Part shown: positions 23,111 through 29,269 of the stretch, one piece after another
Numbering within the stretch: the first letter of the stretch is position 1
Layout of the letters: the number at the start of each line of letters is the position of its first letter
Assembly: GCA_020429545.1 (NCBI GenBank)
Contig: JAGQLF010000003.1
Coordinates: forward strand, 1-29,269
Reading direction: 5' to 3'
DNA from: Candidatus Dojkabacteria bacterium
Lineage (GTDB): Bacteria; Patescibacteriota; Dojkabacteria; J137
Length of the DNA: 29,269 bases
Made by a program: the position numbers and the translations under genes
Notes under the pieces: generated by a model
Told to the model about the DNA's origin: nothing
The model's database searches: none
Seen by the model: only the letters and a program-made list of their open reading frames with translations

Positions 23111-25786
23111 ATGGAACAAAAAGGGTTTATAACAAAAATTTCATCAGGGTCAGTTAAAAGATTTAGAACCACTGTAATTGCATTTATATTAATTTTAGTA
23201 TTTGGTGCAATTACCTACACAAGTTTACTTCCAAGGGAAGGCTTTCCTGCCTTAGAATTTCCAACTATATTTGTACAAACGATATATCCTGTAGGTGATA
23301 AGTCAAAAGTTGAAGACGATATAACTAAACCAGTTGCTCTTTTAGCCCAAGATGTTGAGTCGGTTGAGTCGGTATCTTCTATATCTGCTGATAGTTTTAG
23401 TTTTATTACTATTTCTTATAAAACAGGAACAAATATTTCTGATGCAGAAAAAGAACTTAATAATCTTATAGATTCAAACTTACTAATTCCAGAACAAGTT
23501 AACGTAAATGTAATTGCACTAAAACCAAATACCATTGATGGCGAAAATGAGCTTCTATTGGCTGTCACATCAAGAACAAAAAGTTTAGTACAACTACAAT
23601 CAGATGCACAAGAGGTTTCGAATATATTATCCACATTAAATGAGGTTAAACAATCTCAGATAATAAAAATTTATGATAATGTTTTTAACCCAATAACTGG
23701 AGTAACTGAAGAAACACAAATTACTTTTAATAGATATGGCGAAAAGAAAAACTCAGATATTGAAATAAATAACTCTGTTCTAATAGGTTTACAGAAAAAT
23801 GAAGATATTTCGTCAGTAAAGTTTTCTGAAGCAATAAATAAAAAAATTGAAGATATAACTAGTTCAAGAGAAATTACCAATACGCAGATTGTAACAGTTT
23901 ATGACGAAGCAGTTGGACTAAACCAGCAAATAGCTTCATTAGAATCAAATGCAGTAAGTGCTTTATTTATAGTTGCACTAACATTATTTCTCTTTGTTAG
24001 CTGGAGAGCATCAATCGTTGCAGTTCTGTTCATTCCAACTGTAATGGCAGCTTCTTTTATAACAATGCTTCTTTTAGGAGTTTCATTGAATGTAATTTCG
24101 TTATTCGCACTAATCTTAGTTCTAGGATTATTGGTTGATGATGCAATAGTCATAGTAGAAAGCATTGATTATCATAAAAGACAGGGAAGAAAAGGTATTC
24201 ATGCAGTTGAAGCGGCGTTAGAGAATGTGGGTAAAGCCGATTTGGTAGGAACAGTCACAACAATCTTAGTATTCTTCCCAATGCTTTTTATTATAGGGTT
24301 TTTAGGAGATATTATTAAAGATGTACCAATTACAGTAATCATCACTTTATTCTGGTCTTTGACAATTGCAATAACAATTGTCCCTCTTTTATCAAATGTA
24401 CTTATTCCTTCAAAACATAAAAAAACTCCAATATATTGGATTTTGAATGCTACAAATGAAATGTTCTTATTCTACGGAAAAGTTACTTCTTTATTTGTAC
24501 GGTTATATGTAAAAAGATGGTATTTATCTTTAGTAGTAATAATTATTAGCATCGGTTTTGTAGGCTTTGGAGGATTTTTAGCAAGCACACTTCAGTTTGT
24601 AGACTTTCCACCACAAAAAGATTCTAATAGTATTTCTGTAAATATCAGCTTTTTACCTAACACTCCATTAAGTGAGCAAGAGGTAATAGTCAAACAAACA
24701 GAAGATATAGTTTTGTCTGAATACCAAGAATATGTTGAAAAAGTTACTTATCCACAATTAGGTAGAAATTTTAATGGTGGTGAAAGTGCAATGGCAATTT
24801 ACGAGCTCACACCAATGAGTGAAAGATCTGTAACCTCTGTAAAAATTGCAAACACATTAGAAGACGAAATTAAGTCAATAAAAACTGCTGAAGTATCCAT
24901 TGCTGCTGATCAGATGGGAGGTCCTCCTGCGGCCGAATTTCAATCACAAATACAATTATATGGTTCTGATATTACAACTTTAAATAATGCTGCTGAAAAA
25001 ATTTCAGATTATATTCAAACAATAGAATTTCCAACTGATGTAAAAGTAGTTGAAAGCAGAATTGGAAATGAGGAAAGCATAGCCAAACTAAATGGAAGCA
25101 GATATATTTCCATAGAGACTAAACTTGAAGGCGAAGTAGACGATGCATCCATTAGATTTGTTGCAGATCAGGTAAAGGAAGAATTTAACGAAGATAGACT
25201 ACAAGAGTTGGGATTACAATCTGACGCACTTGGAGATGATAGAGGTTTTGCTACAGAAATATTTGAGTCTGTGATTTCTGCAGGGGTAGCACTACTTGGA
25301 TCATTTATTATCATTTATATATTTCTGGTAATTGTATTTAATTCATTTACTCAAGCAATATTGATAATGCTTGCAATACCATTTAGTTTTGTTGGACTGT
25401 TTGGAGGATTAAGTTTGACTAATAATCCAATTAGCTTTTTTGTAATAATAGGTATGATTGCGCTAGTTGGAATTGTTGTAAACAACACTGTCATGCTTTT
25501 GGATTTTGCAAATCAACATACTCAATTAGGTTATACACCTGCTGATGCCATTGTTGAAGCAGTTAAACTTAGATTTAGACCACTTCTTACAACATCTGCC
25601 ACAACTATTTTAGGTTTGATTCCACTAGCATTGTCAGAACCACTTTGGGAGTCTTTGGCTGTAGCAATTATATTTGGACTAATGTCCAGTACATTCTTAG
25701 TTGTACTATCTTTCCCAGCATACTATGTGTTGGTAGAAAACAGTAAGTTATTTGTTAAAAAGATTACAACAAGGATTTTTAAGTGA
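23111..25786 (+). CDS. RND-superfamily exporter (AcrB/CzcA-like)
   Basis: This 891-residue membrane protein has the RND duplication: a first helix at about 20-40, an extracytoplasmic domain (about 41-278), a bundle of helices, a second domain (about 505-735) and a final bundle. TM4 carries LGLLVDDAIVIVE with the Asp pair 343-344 used for proton relay in this family, and the C-terminal half has the matching IALVGIVVNNTVMLLDF. It is shorter than the usual ~1030 residues, mainly through smaller extracytoplasmic domains. No membrane-fusion or outer-membrane channel gene is adjacent, so it may act alone or in a cell with one membrane. Substrate unknown. A TATAAT lies just upstream. Confidence 0.9.
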   Translation: MEQKGFITKISSGSVKRFRTTVIAFILILVFGAITYTSLLPREGFPALEFPTIFVQTIYPVGDKSKVEDDITKPVALLAQDVESVESVSSISADSFSFITISYKTGTNISDAEKELNNLIDSNLLIPEQVNVNVIALKPNTIDGENELLLAVTSRTKSLVQLQSDAQEVSNILSTLNEVKQSQIIKIYDNVFNPITGVTEETQITFNRYGEKKNSDIEINNSVLIGLQKNEDISSVKFSEAINKKIEDITSSREITNTQIVTVYDEAVGLNQQIASLESNAVSALFIVALTLFLFVSWRASIVAVLFIPTVMAASFITMLLLGVSLNVISLFALILVLGLLVDDAIVIVESIDYHKRQGRKGIHAVEAALENVGKADLVGTVTTILVFFPMLFIIGFLGDIIKDVPITVIITLFWSLTIAITIVPLLSNVLIPSKHKKTPIYWILNATNEMFLFYGKVTSLFVRLYVKRWYLSLVVIIISIGFVGFGGFLASTLQFVDFPPQKDSNSISVNISFLPNTPLSEQEVIVKQTEDIVLSEYQEYVEKVTYPQLGRNFNGGESAMAIYELTPMSERSVTSVKIANTLEDEIKSIKTAEVSIAADQMGGPPAAEFQSQIQLYGSDITTLNNAAEKISDYIQTIEFPTDVKVVESRIGNEESIAKLNGSRYISIETKLEGEVDDASIRFVADQVKEEFNEDRLQELGLQSDALGDDRGFATEIFESVISAGVALLGSFIIIYIFLVIVFNSFTQAILIMLAIPFSFVGLFGGLSLTNNPISFFVIIGMIALVGIVVNNTVMLLDFANQHTQLGYTPADAIVEAVKLRFRPLLTTSATTILGLIPLALSEPLWESLAVAIIFGLMSSTFLVVLSFPAYYVLVENSKLFVKKITTRIFK

Positions 25787-25796
25787 TATATTTAGA

Positions 25797-25834
25797 GGTC
25801 AGTTTTCAGTAGTCAGTATTCAGAAAAAATACTG
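25797..25834. repeat. CAGTA-type repeat with hairpin after the RND gene
   Basis: Imperfect repeats of TCAGT and AGTA words (25797-25822) run into a 7-bp hairpin, CAGTATT (25814-25820) and AATACTG (25828-25834) with loop CAGAAAA. No T-tract follows, so intrinsic termination is uncertain. It resembles the tract at 15836-15906. Confidence 0.4.
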
Positions 25835-25870
25835 GAAACAAGCAAAAATATTTAATTAACAACACTACAT

Positions 25871-26212
25871 ATGAGTTTAGAAGATTTGAAAGCAAAAAAA
25901 GTAAAAGAACTTTCGAGCGAAAAGCTAAGTGATGATAAGATTTCAGAATACTTAAAAGGTTTTGAATACTGGGGGTTAGATGAGCATAATCGGCTTATCA
26001 CAAATTTTGAAATGGATAATTTTAAACAAGCACTAGATTTAGTAAATAAGATTGGAGAATTAGCAGAAGAAAATGAACATCATCCAGACTTAACAATCTA
26101 TGAGTATAATAATGTTTTAGTAACATTTTATACACATGATGTAGAAGGGCTCACAGAAAAAGATTTTGCAATGGCTGCAAAGATTGAAGACTTATTTACT
26201 GATGCTAAGTAA
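25871..26212 (+). CDS. Pterin-4a-carbinolamine dehydratase
   Basis: This 113-residue protein carries the PCD signature EHHPDLTIYEYNNVLV (69-84) with His70, His71 and Pro72, then His89 in YTHDVEGL and Asp98, in the spacing typical of the family. The classical reaction dehydrates 4a-hydroxytetrahydropterin during aromatic amino acid hydroxylation; bacterial homologues also occur with other pterin or molybdopterin functions. No hydroxylase or molybdopterin gene is visible here, so a role in pterin/folate upkeep near the folate cluster is inference. It is a single gene whose stop lies inside the terminator shared with the convergent gene. Confidence 0.92.
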   Translation: MSLEDLKAKKVKELSSEKLSDDKISEYLKGFEYWGLDEHNRLITNFEMDNFKQALDLVNKIGELAEENEHHPDLTIYEYNNVLVTFYTHDVEGLTEKDFAMAAKIEDLFTDAK

Positions 26213-26236
26213 GGAATAATAATTATGTTCCTTACT
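26208..26236. terminator. Convergent-gene terminator hairpin spanning both stop codons
   Basis: AGTAAGGAA (26208-26216) pairs perfectly with TTCCTTACT (26228-26236), loop 11 nt. The left arm contains the TAA of the PCD gene and the right arm the stop of the opposing membrane-protein gene. The T-tracts beyond are short, so termination strength is uncertain, but the position between convergent genes supports the call. Confidence 0.6.
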
Positions 26237-26729
26237 CTAAATTTTCTTCTAACTCTTTTACCCTTTTTTCTAGCTTATGGTAATCTCTGATTCCCGCAAA
26301 CGAGTACCGCATATAGGTTGCTACAATCATTAGCAAAATACTAATTACAAATATAAATGCTCTAAATAGAACACTTATTAAGTTAATAAAAGAAGGGTAA
26401 AGTTCAGATCTAAACTCTGAATCGCTTATATTGTCTTTTCCAAATAAAGATTCGATTTTGTTTTTTAAATCAGCTGGAACGCGACCTACTGTAGTAAGTG
26501 TACTATCTGCATACTGTAGCTGTATTCCAAAAAAACTTTCGCTAAAGTAGTTTTCTATAGGGGCTTTATAAATAAATGGAATAAAAATTGCACTAATTGA
26601 TCCAATTAATCCTACAAAAAACATTATTGTGATTAGGCTTTGAGTTGCAACTAAAACTTTTCTATAAAAGAAAAAGAAAATACAAATAACTATAAGAAAG
26701 ATTATGAAAGGGATTATTATAAATGTCAT
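26232..26729 (-). CDS. Unknown three-span membrane protein with C-terminal coiled coil
   Basis: This 165-residue protein has membrane helices at about 2-22, 30-54 and 113-138 (FINLISVLFRAFIFVISILL). A soluble, probably extracytoplasmic segment at about 55-112 contains no Cys. After the third helix comes a short coiled coil (KLEKRVKELEENLE). I recognise no family. The gene starts at ATG 26729, 30 bp after the end of the 123-residue gene on the same strand, so the two may form an operon. It is convergent with the PCD gene and shares its terminator hairpin. Confidence 0.65.
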   Translation of the reverse strand: MTFIIIPFIIFLIVICIFFFFYRKVLVATQSLITIMFFVGLIGSISAIFIPFIYKAPIENYFSESFFGIQLQYADSTLTTVGRVPADLKNKIESLFGKDNISDSEFRSELYPSFINLISVLFRAFIFVISILLMIVATYMRYSFAGIRDYHKLEKRVKELEENLE

Positions 26730-26759
26730 TAGTAGTGATTTATTGATATTAATAGTAAT

Positions 26760-27131
26760 TTATTGTACATAATCAGATCTACTTAGTATATAGCCATTTT
26801 TTATGACATCCGTGTGATTCTTATCGTTTCTTACAAATGTGCATTTTTGTAATATTCCCTGCTCTGCAAATATATCTAAAATAAAAATATAATTATGTTC
26901 TCCATACAGTAATTCAAGAAATATAGATTGAGATTCTACATCCATATCAATATATTCAATCTTATATAAATCTGACATTGGTGCAAACGTACTCAACTCT
27001 TGAATAAAATCGCGTACATGATCAGGATCAATTATTAAATCATGTGTAGATTTACCAGCACTTAATTCTTGAAGAACATAGTAAATCACCTCACTTGGAG
27101 AACTTAGTAAATCTGTGTCGGGACTTTCCAT
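26760..27131 (-). CDS. Unknown 123-residue soluble protein
   Basis: This acidic soluble protein begins MESPDTDLLSSPSEVIYYVL and alternates helices and strands; the segment SQSIFLELLYGEHNYIFILDIF suggests a beta hairpin core. No motif is recognised. It leads a probable two-gene minus-strand unit with the three-span membrane protein and is divergent from the DUF3095-like gene, with a foldable sequence (27147-27222) between the two starts. Confidence 0.55.
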   Translation of the reverse strand: MESPDTDLLSSPSEVIYYVLQELSAGKSTHDLIIDPDHVRDFIQELSTFAPMSDLYKIEYIDMDVESQSIFLELLYGEHNYIFILDIFAEQGILQKCTFVRNDKNHTDVIKNGYILSRSDYVQ

Positions 27132-27146
27132 TCATGGATGATAGAT

Positions 27147-27222
27147 CATTATTGCGAGATAGTCAAAACGCCTATATCAATAGGCTAGTAGCACTCAGCT
27201 TTTCTGCTGCTGGACAATAATG
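27147..27222. other. Candidate structured element (three-way-junction-like)
   Basis: An 8-bp perfect closing stem CATTATTG / CAATAATG (27147-27154 and 27215-27222) encloses a perfect 6-bp hairpin GCCTAT-ATCA-ATAGGC (27170-27185) and a 4-bp hairpin CAGC/GCTG (27196-27199 and 27206-27209). It lies between divergent starts and could be an RNA leader element or operator DNA. There is no homology evidence. Confidence 0.35.
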
Positions 27223-27274
27223 TCAATCACTGATATTCTGGAGTTGTTGCACAAAATTGATAACAGAACAATTC

Positions 27275-28459
27275 ATGAAGAGTTCTTACTTCTACAACGA
27301 TCTTCCTTATGTGGAGGATTTTAAAGATATTACTAACGAACGACTTTTTAAAGACGCTCCCGTAGACTGGTACATAATTGTTTCCGATGTTCGGGGTTCA
27401 ACTGCAGCTGTAGAGGATGGTAAATACCATGAGGTTAATTTTGCTGCGGCTTGTGCTACAACATCCGTTTTGAATATCGATAAAAACATAGAATTTCCTT
27501 TTGTATTCGGTGGAGATGGCTCTACAATTTTAATTCCCCCAGAATATGTTGACAAGGCTGGAGACGTTCTAAGAGATGCTCAGAATTTTGCAAAAGAAAG
27601 TTTTAACATTGACATACGAATTGGGTGTGTACCTGTAATTGATATTTTAAGAAGCAGGCATAAAATAAAAATTGTTAAATTAAAAGTAACCGATAATTAT
27701 TACCAAGCTGTGTTTCATGGTGGTGGTTTGGATCATGCAGAATTTTTGGTTAAGACAGAAGAAAAATATCAATTTAAAACAAAGAAGAAAATAGATGGAA
27801 AAGCAGACTTTACTGGATTGCAATGTGTTTGGCAAGATATTCCCAGCAAAAAAGATGAGATTGTTAGTTTATTGATTAAGGCAAATCCAAATTACGATTC
27901 AGAAACTAGAATATATAATGAGGTAATGAGAAAAATTCAACAGATTTATGGTAGAAAAGATGAAAGATACCCAATAAAAGAAGGCTCGATAAGCATAAAA
28001 TCAAACTATAAGAAAATAAAGTTAGAAACTATTTTGGAAGCTTACCGAACAGGACAAGATTTTAGAAAAAAATTTTTAATTAACTATCTAAAAAGCATAG
28101 GTAGTAATATTAAAAATTTCTTCAAAAGTAAAATAAAAAGTATTTCTCAGAAAGCATATAAATATACTATTGTTAATTCAATTGATTCAGAAAAGTTTGA
28201 TGATATGCTGAGAATGGTTATTGCAGGTAATGCTGATCAAAGGCATCAACTTGTAGGTTACTTAGAAGAACAGTATCAAAATGGAAAACTTGCGTATGGA
28301 ATACATACAACCTCAAGTATTCATATGACTTGTCTAATAGTTGAGAGAAAAGGCAAACATGTTCACTTTATTGATGGCTCAAATGGAGGATATACATATG
28401 CTGCAAAAGAGCTAAAGAACAGGGTCAAATGGCAAAAAATCTACATGCAAACGATATAG
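27275..28459 (+). CDS. DUF3095-family, nucleotidyl-cyclase-like protein
   Basis: From ATG 27275 this is a 394-residue soluble protein beginning MKSSYFYNDLPYVEDF. It matches the DUF3095 pattern: a short N-terminus, then WYIIVSDVRGSTAAVEDGKY (about 33-50), which resembles the first metal-binding strand of class III cyclases, and FPFVFGGDGSTILIPP (about 75-90) with a GGDG-like turn. A basic, helical middle (about 260-300, rich in Lys) and a C-terminal domain with TTSSIHMTC and HFIDGSNGGYTYAAKELK follow. A TTG at 27257 would add six residues; ATG fits the family better. Cyclase activity is not established for the family. Dispersed repeats lie right after its stop. Confidence 0.75.
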   Translation: MKSSYFYNDLPYVEDFKDITNERLFKDAPVDWYIIVSDVRGSTAAVEDGKYHEVNFAAACATTSVLNIDKNIEFPFVFGGDGSTILIPPEYVDKAGDVLRDAQNFAKESFNIDIRIGCVPVIDILRSRHKIKIVKLKVTDNYYQAVFHGGGLDHAEFLVKTEEKYQFKTKKKIDGKADFTGLQCVWQDIPSKKDEIVSLLIKANPNYDSETRIYNEVMRKIQQIYGRKDERYPIKEGSISIKSNYKKIKLETILEAYRTGQDFRKKFLINYLKSIGSNIKNFFKSKIKSISQKAYKYTIVNSIDSEKFDDMLRMVIAGNADQRHQLVGYLEEQYQNGKLAYGIHTTSSIHMTCLIVERKGKHVHFIDGSNGGYTYAAKELKNRVKWQKIYMQTI

Positions 28460-28460
28460 C

Positions 28461-28512
28461 TTCTCGATACGCCAAACTTAGCTAAAGCTCCGTAAGGCTA
28501 CTCGAAGTGACA
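28461..28512 (+). repeat. TTCTCGATAC...CTCGAAGTGACA repeat, copy A
   Basis: Left arm TTCTCGATAC (28461-28470) and right arm CTCGAAGTGACA (28501-28512) flank a 30-nt core with a GCC...GGC outer pairing and an AGCT-AA-AGCT palindrome. It starts immediately after the DUF3095-like stop. Copies B and C have the same arms with different cores. Confidence 0.75.
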
Positions 28513-28544
28513 GATTAGGAATGCTAATAAAAATTGTATACTTT

Positions 28545-28589
28545 TGTCAGTTCGAGTGAAATTTGCTTTTGCAAATTTTGTATCGAGAA
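28545..28589 (-). repeat. Same repeat family, inverted copy B at the GIY-YIG 3' end
   Basis: Read on the minus strand the arms are TTCTCGATAC (28589-28580) and a CACTCGAACTGACA variant (28558-28545). The core holds a perfect hairpin AAATTTGC-TTTT-GCAAATTT (28559-28578). It directly abuts the TAG stop of the GIY-YIG gene (28590-28592). Confidence 0.75.
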
Positions 28590-28889
28590 CTAATTAAACT
28601 TTTTCTTAGACAACTTTGAAATAGTATGCCAATCGTTATTTATAAGAGATTCTTTTTTCTTCTTGCTCCATTTTTTGATCTGTTTCTCAAATGCAATAGC
28701 ATTATTTATATTATTAAAATCTCCAAACCAAACTAGCCGCACGGGTCTTCGTGTATGAGTGTAACTCTCTTTATTTATGCCTAAATTGTGTTCAGATATT
28801 CGTCTATCTAAGTTATTGGTAACTCCTACGTAATATGTACTATCTGAGCATAAAAGTATATATACATAGTAGGTATAAAAATCTTTCAT
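28590..28889 (-). CDS. Small GIY-YIG nuclease domain protein
   Basis: This 99-residue single-domain protein has the GIY-YIG landmarks: YYVYILLCSD (7-16, GIY strand), YYVGVTNNLDRRISEH (19-34, YIG strand and the conserved Arg), and a later Glu68 in AFEKQIKKW that binds metal in the family, then a Lys-rich tail. Small stand-alone GIY-YIG proteins of the UPF0213 type are common and poorly characterised; they may cut DNA in repair or mobile elements. The stop is directly adjacent to repeat copy B, and copy C lies 52 bp upstream of the start, so the gene is bracketed by one repeat family. Confidence 0.9.
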   Translation of the reverse strand: MKDFYTYYVYILLCSDSTYYVGVTNNLDRRISEHNLGINKESYTHTRRPVRLVWFGDFNNINNAIAFEKQIKKWSKKKKESLINNDWHTISKLSKKKFN

Positions 28890-28941
28890 GTAAAAATGGT
28901 GGGAGATTTAAAACTGTAGCTTATATATTTTACCATGTCCC

Positions 28942-28986
28942 TTCTCGATACAATCCCGACCAATGTCGGGATCACTCGAAGTGACA
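28942..28986 (+). repeat. Same repeat family, copy C upstream of the GIY-YIG gene
   Basis: TTCTCGATAC (28942-28951) and ACTCGAAGTGACA (28974-28986) bracket a perfect hairpin ATCCCGAC-CAAT-GTCGGGAT (28953-28972). The arms match copy A closely while the core is unrelated. Confidence 0.78.
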
Positions 28987-29046
28987 GTAAGAGAGGCGGA
29001 GTCGCCCAATTACCTTGCTATATAATGAAATAAGTCAATTTGGTAC

Positions 29047-29075
29047 TGTACAAAATGCTATACCCATGATATAAT
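29047..29075 (+). promoter_or_regulatory. Promoter of the last gene
   Basis: TGTACA (-35, 29047-29052, four of six) is followed after 17 bp by a perfect TATAAT (29070-29075) preceded by TGA, making it an extended -10. The predicted leader before ATG 29096 is about 14 nt. Confidence 0.6.
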
Positions 29076-29095
29076 AGTATAGTAAATTATTCTAT

Positions 29096-29269
29096 ATGAA
29101 TAAAGCACTAAAGGCATATATAATTGTATCTATAATATTTATATCAGTCTCTCTGGTATATATTTTGCCTGCAGTTTTTAACCTTCAAAAAGCAAAAGCA
29201 CAGGCAATTCCTGCAGAGCCAACAACTCAAACATTACCTAGTGTTCAAACTAATATAAAACCAGAAGAA
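29096..29269 (+). CDS. Secreted or membrane-anchored protein, N-terminal part (runs off the window)
   Basis: Fifty-eight residues are visible, starting MNKALKAYIIVSIIFISVS. A basic N-terminus and a hydrophobic segment (about 7-29) are followed by LQKAKAQAIPAEP, where an AKA or AQA signal-peptidase site is plausible near residues 34-39, and then a Pro/Thr/Gln-rich stretch typical of a linker after export. The rest of the protein is outside the window, so no function can be given. A good promoter lies 21-49 bp upstream. Confidence 0.65.
   Translation, partial: MNKALKAYIIVSIIFISVSLVYILPAVFNLQKAKAQAIPAEPTTQTLPSVQTNIKPEE

Noticed and set aside
27257..27274. TTG start adding six residues to the DUF3095-like protein
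   Set aside because: The ATG at 27275 gives an N-terminus matching the family pattern, and no ribosome binding site supports the TTG.
28461..28986. Three repeat copies considered as a CRISPR array
   Set aside because: Copies are in both orientations, irregularly spaced, separated by a gene and differ in their centres; there are no cas genes.

Overview
The window is AT-rich DNA with densely packed, mostly intact genes in short runs on both strands. The organism looks like a small-genome fermenter of the Patescibacteria/CPR type. Reasons: many short lineage-specific proteins, acetate kinase with no phosphotransacetylase beside it, an RND exporter with no adaptor or outer-membrane channel gene, hardly any Shine-Dalgarno sequences, and many short palindromic intergenic repeats. 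TGA is used as a normal stop (yvcK, dnaK), so UGA-recoded lineages are unlikely. The phylum call is inference; there is no rRNA or tRNA in the window.

Layout. 1-3.9 kb: an oligoendopeptidase F fragment translationally coupled to yvcK (minus), an Nramp-like transporter without the usual metal-binding residues (plus) and a HAD hydrolase (minus). 4-9 kb: two unknown small proteins, then a four-gene operon for two ABC exporters (a DrrA-like ATPase with its permease, and a NatA-like ATPase with its permease), closed by a strong bidirectional terminator. 9.1-11.7 kb: two unknown proteins in tandem behind a good sigma70-type promoter that contains a duplicated GTGACAAATAA motif, and a small unknown gene.

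11.9-15.8 kb: heat-shock locus on the minus strand, grpE - unknown 427-residue protein - dnaK. A CIRCE operator (HrcA site) overlaps the dnaK promoter and is followed by a leader of about 170 nt that can fold. 16-21.8 kb: a thymidylate/folate neighbourhood with a divergent thymidine-kinase-like protein, dcd, thyA, folA (DHFR) and 5-formyl-THF cyclo-ligase, mixed with three unknown proteins joined to them by start/stop overlaps. 21.8-26.2 kb: acetate kinase, an RND exporter and a pterin-4a-carbinolamine dehydratase. 26.2-29.3 kb: an unknown membrane protein, an unknown small protein, a DUF3095-type cyclase-like protein, a small GIY-YIG nuclease surrounded by three copies of a modular palindromic repeat, and the start of a secreted or anchored protein.

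How they work together: dcd, thyA, folA, the cyclo-ligase and perhaps the TK-like protein and PCD would supply dTMP and keep folates in circulation. GrpE and DnaK form the chaperone core. Acetate kinase would make ATP from acetyl phosphate. The ABC and RND systems point to export at the cell surface. The most notable items are the CIRCE/leader arrangement, the unknown gene inside the heat-shock locus, the remodelled Nramp and TK-like proteins, and the repeat family around the GIY-YIG gene.
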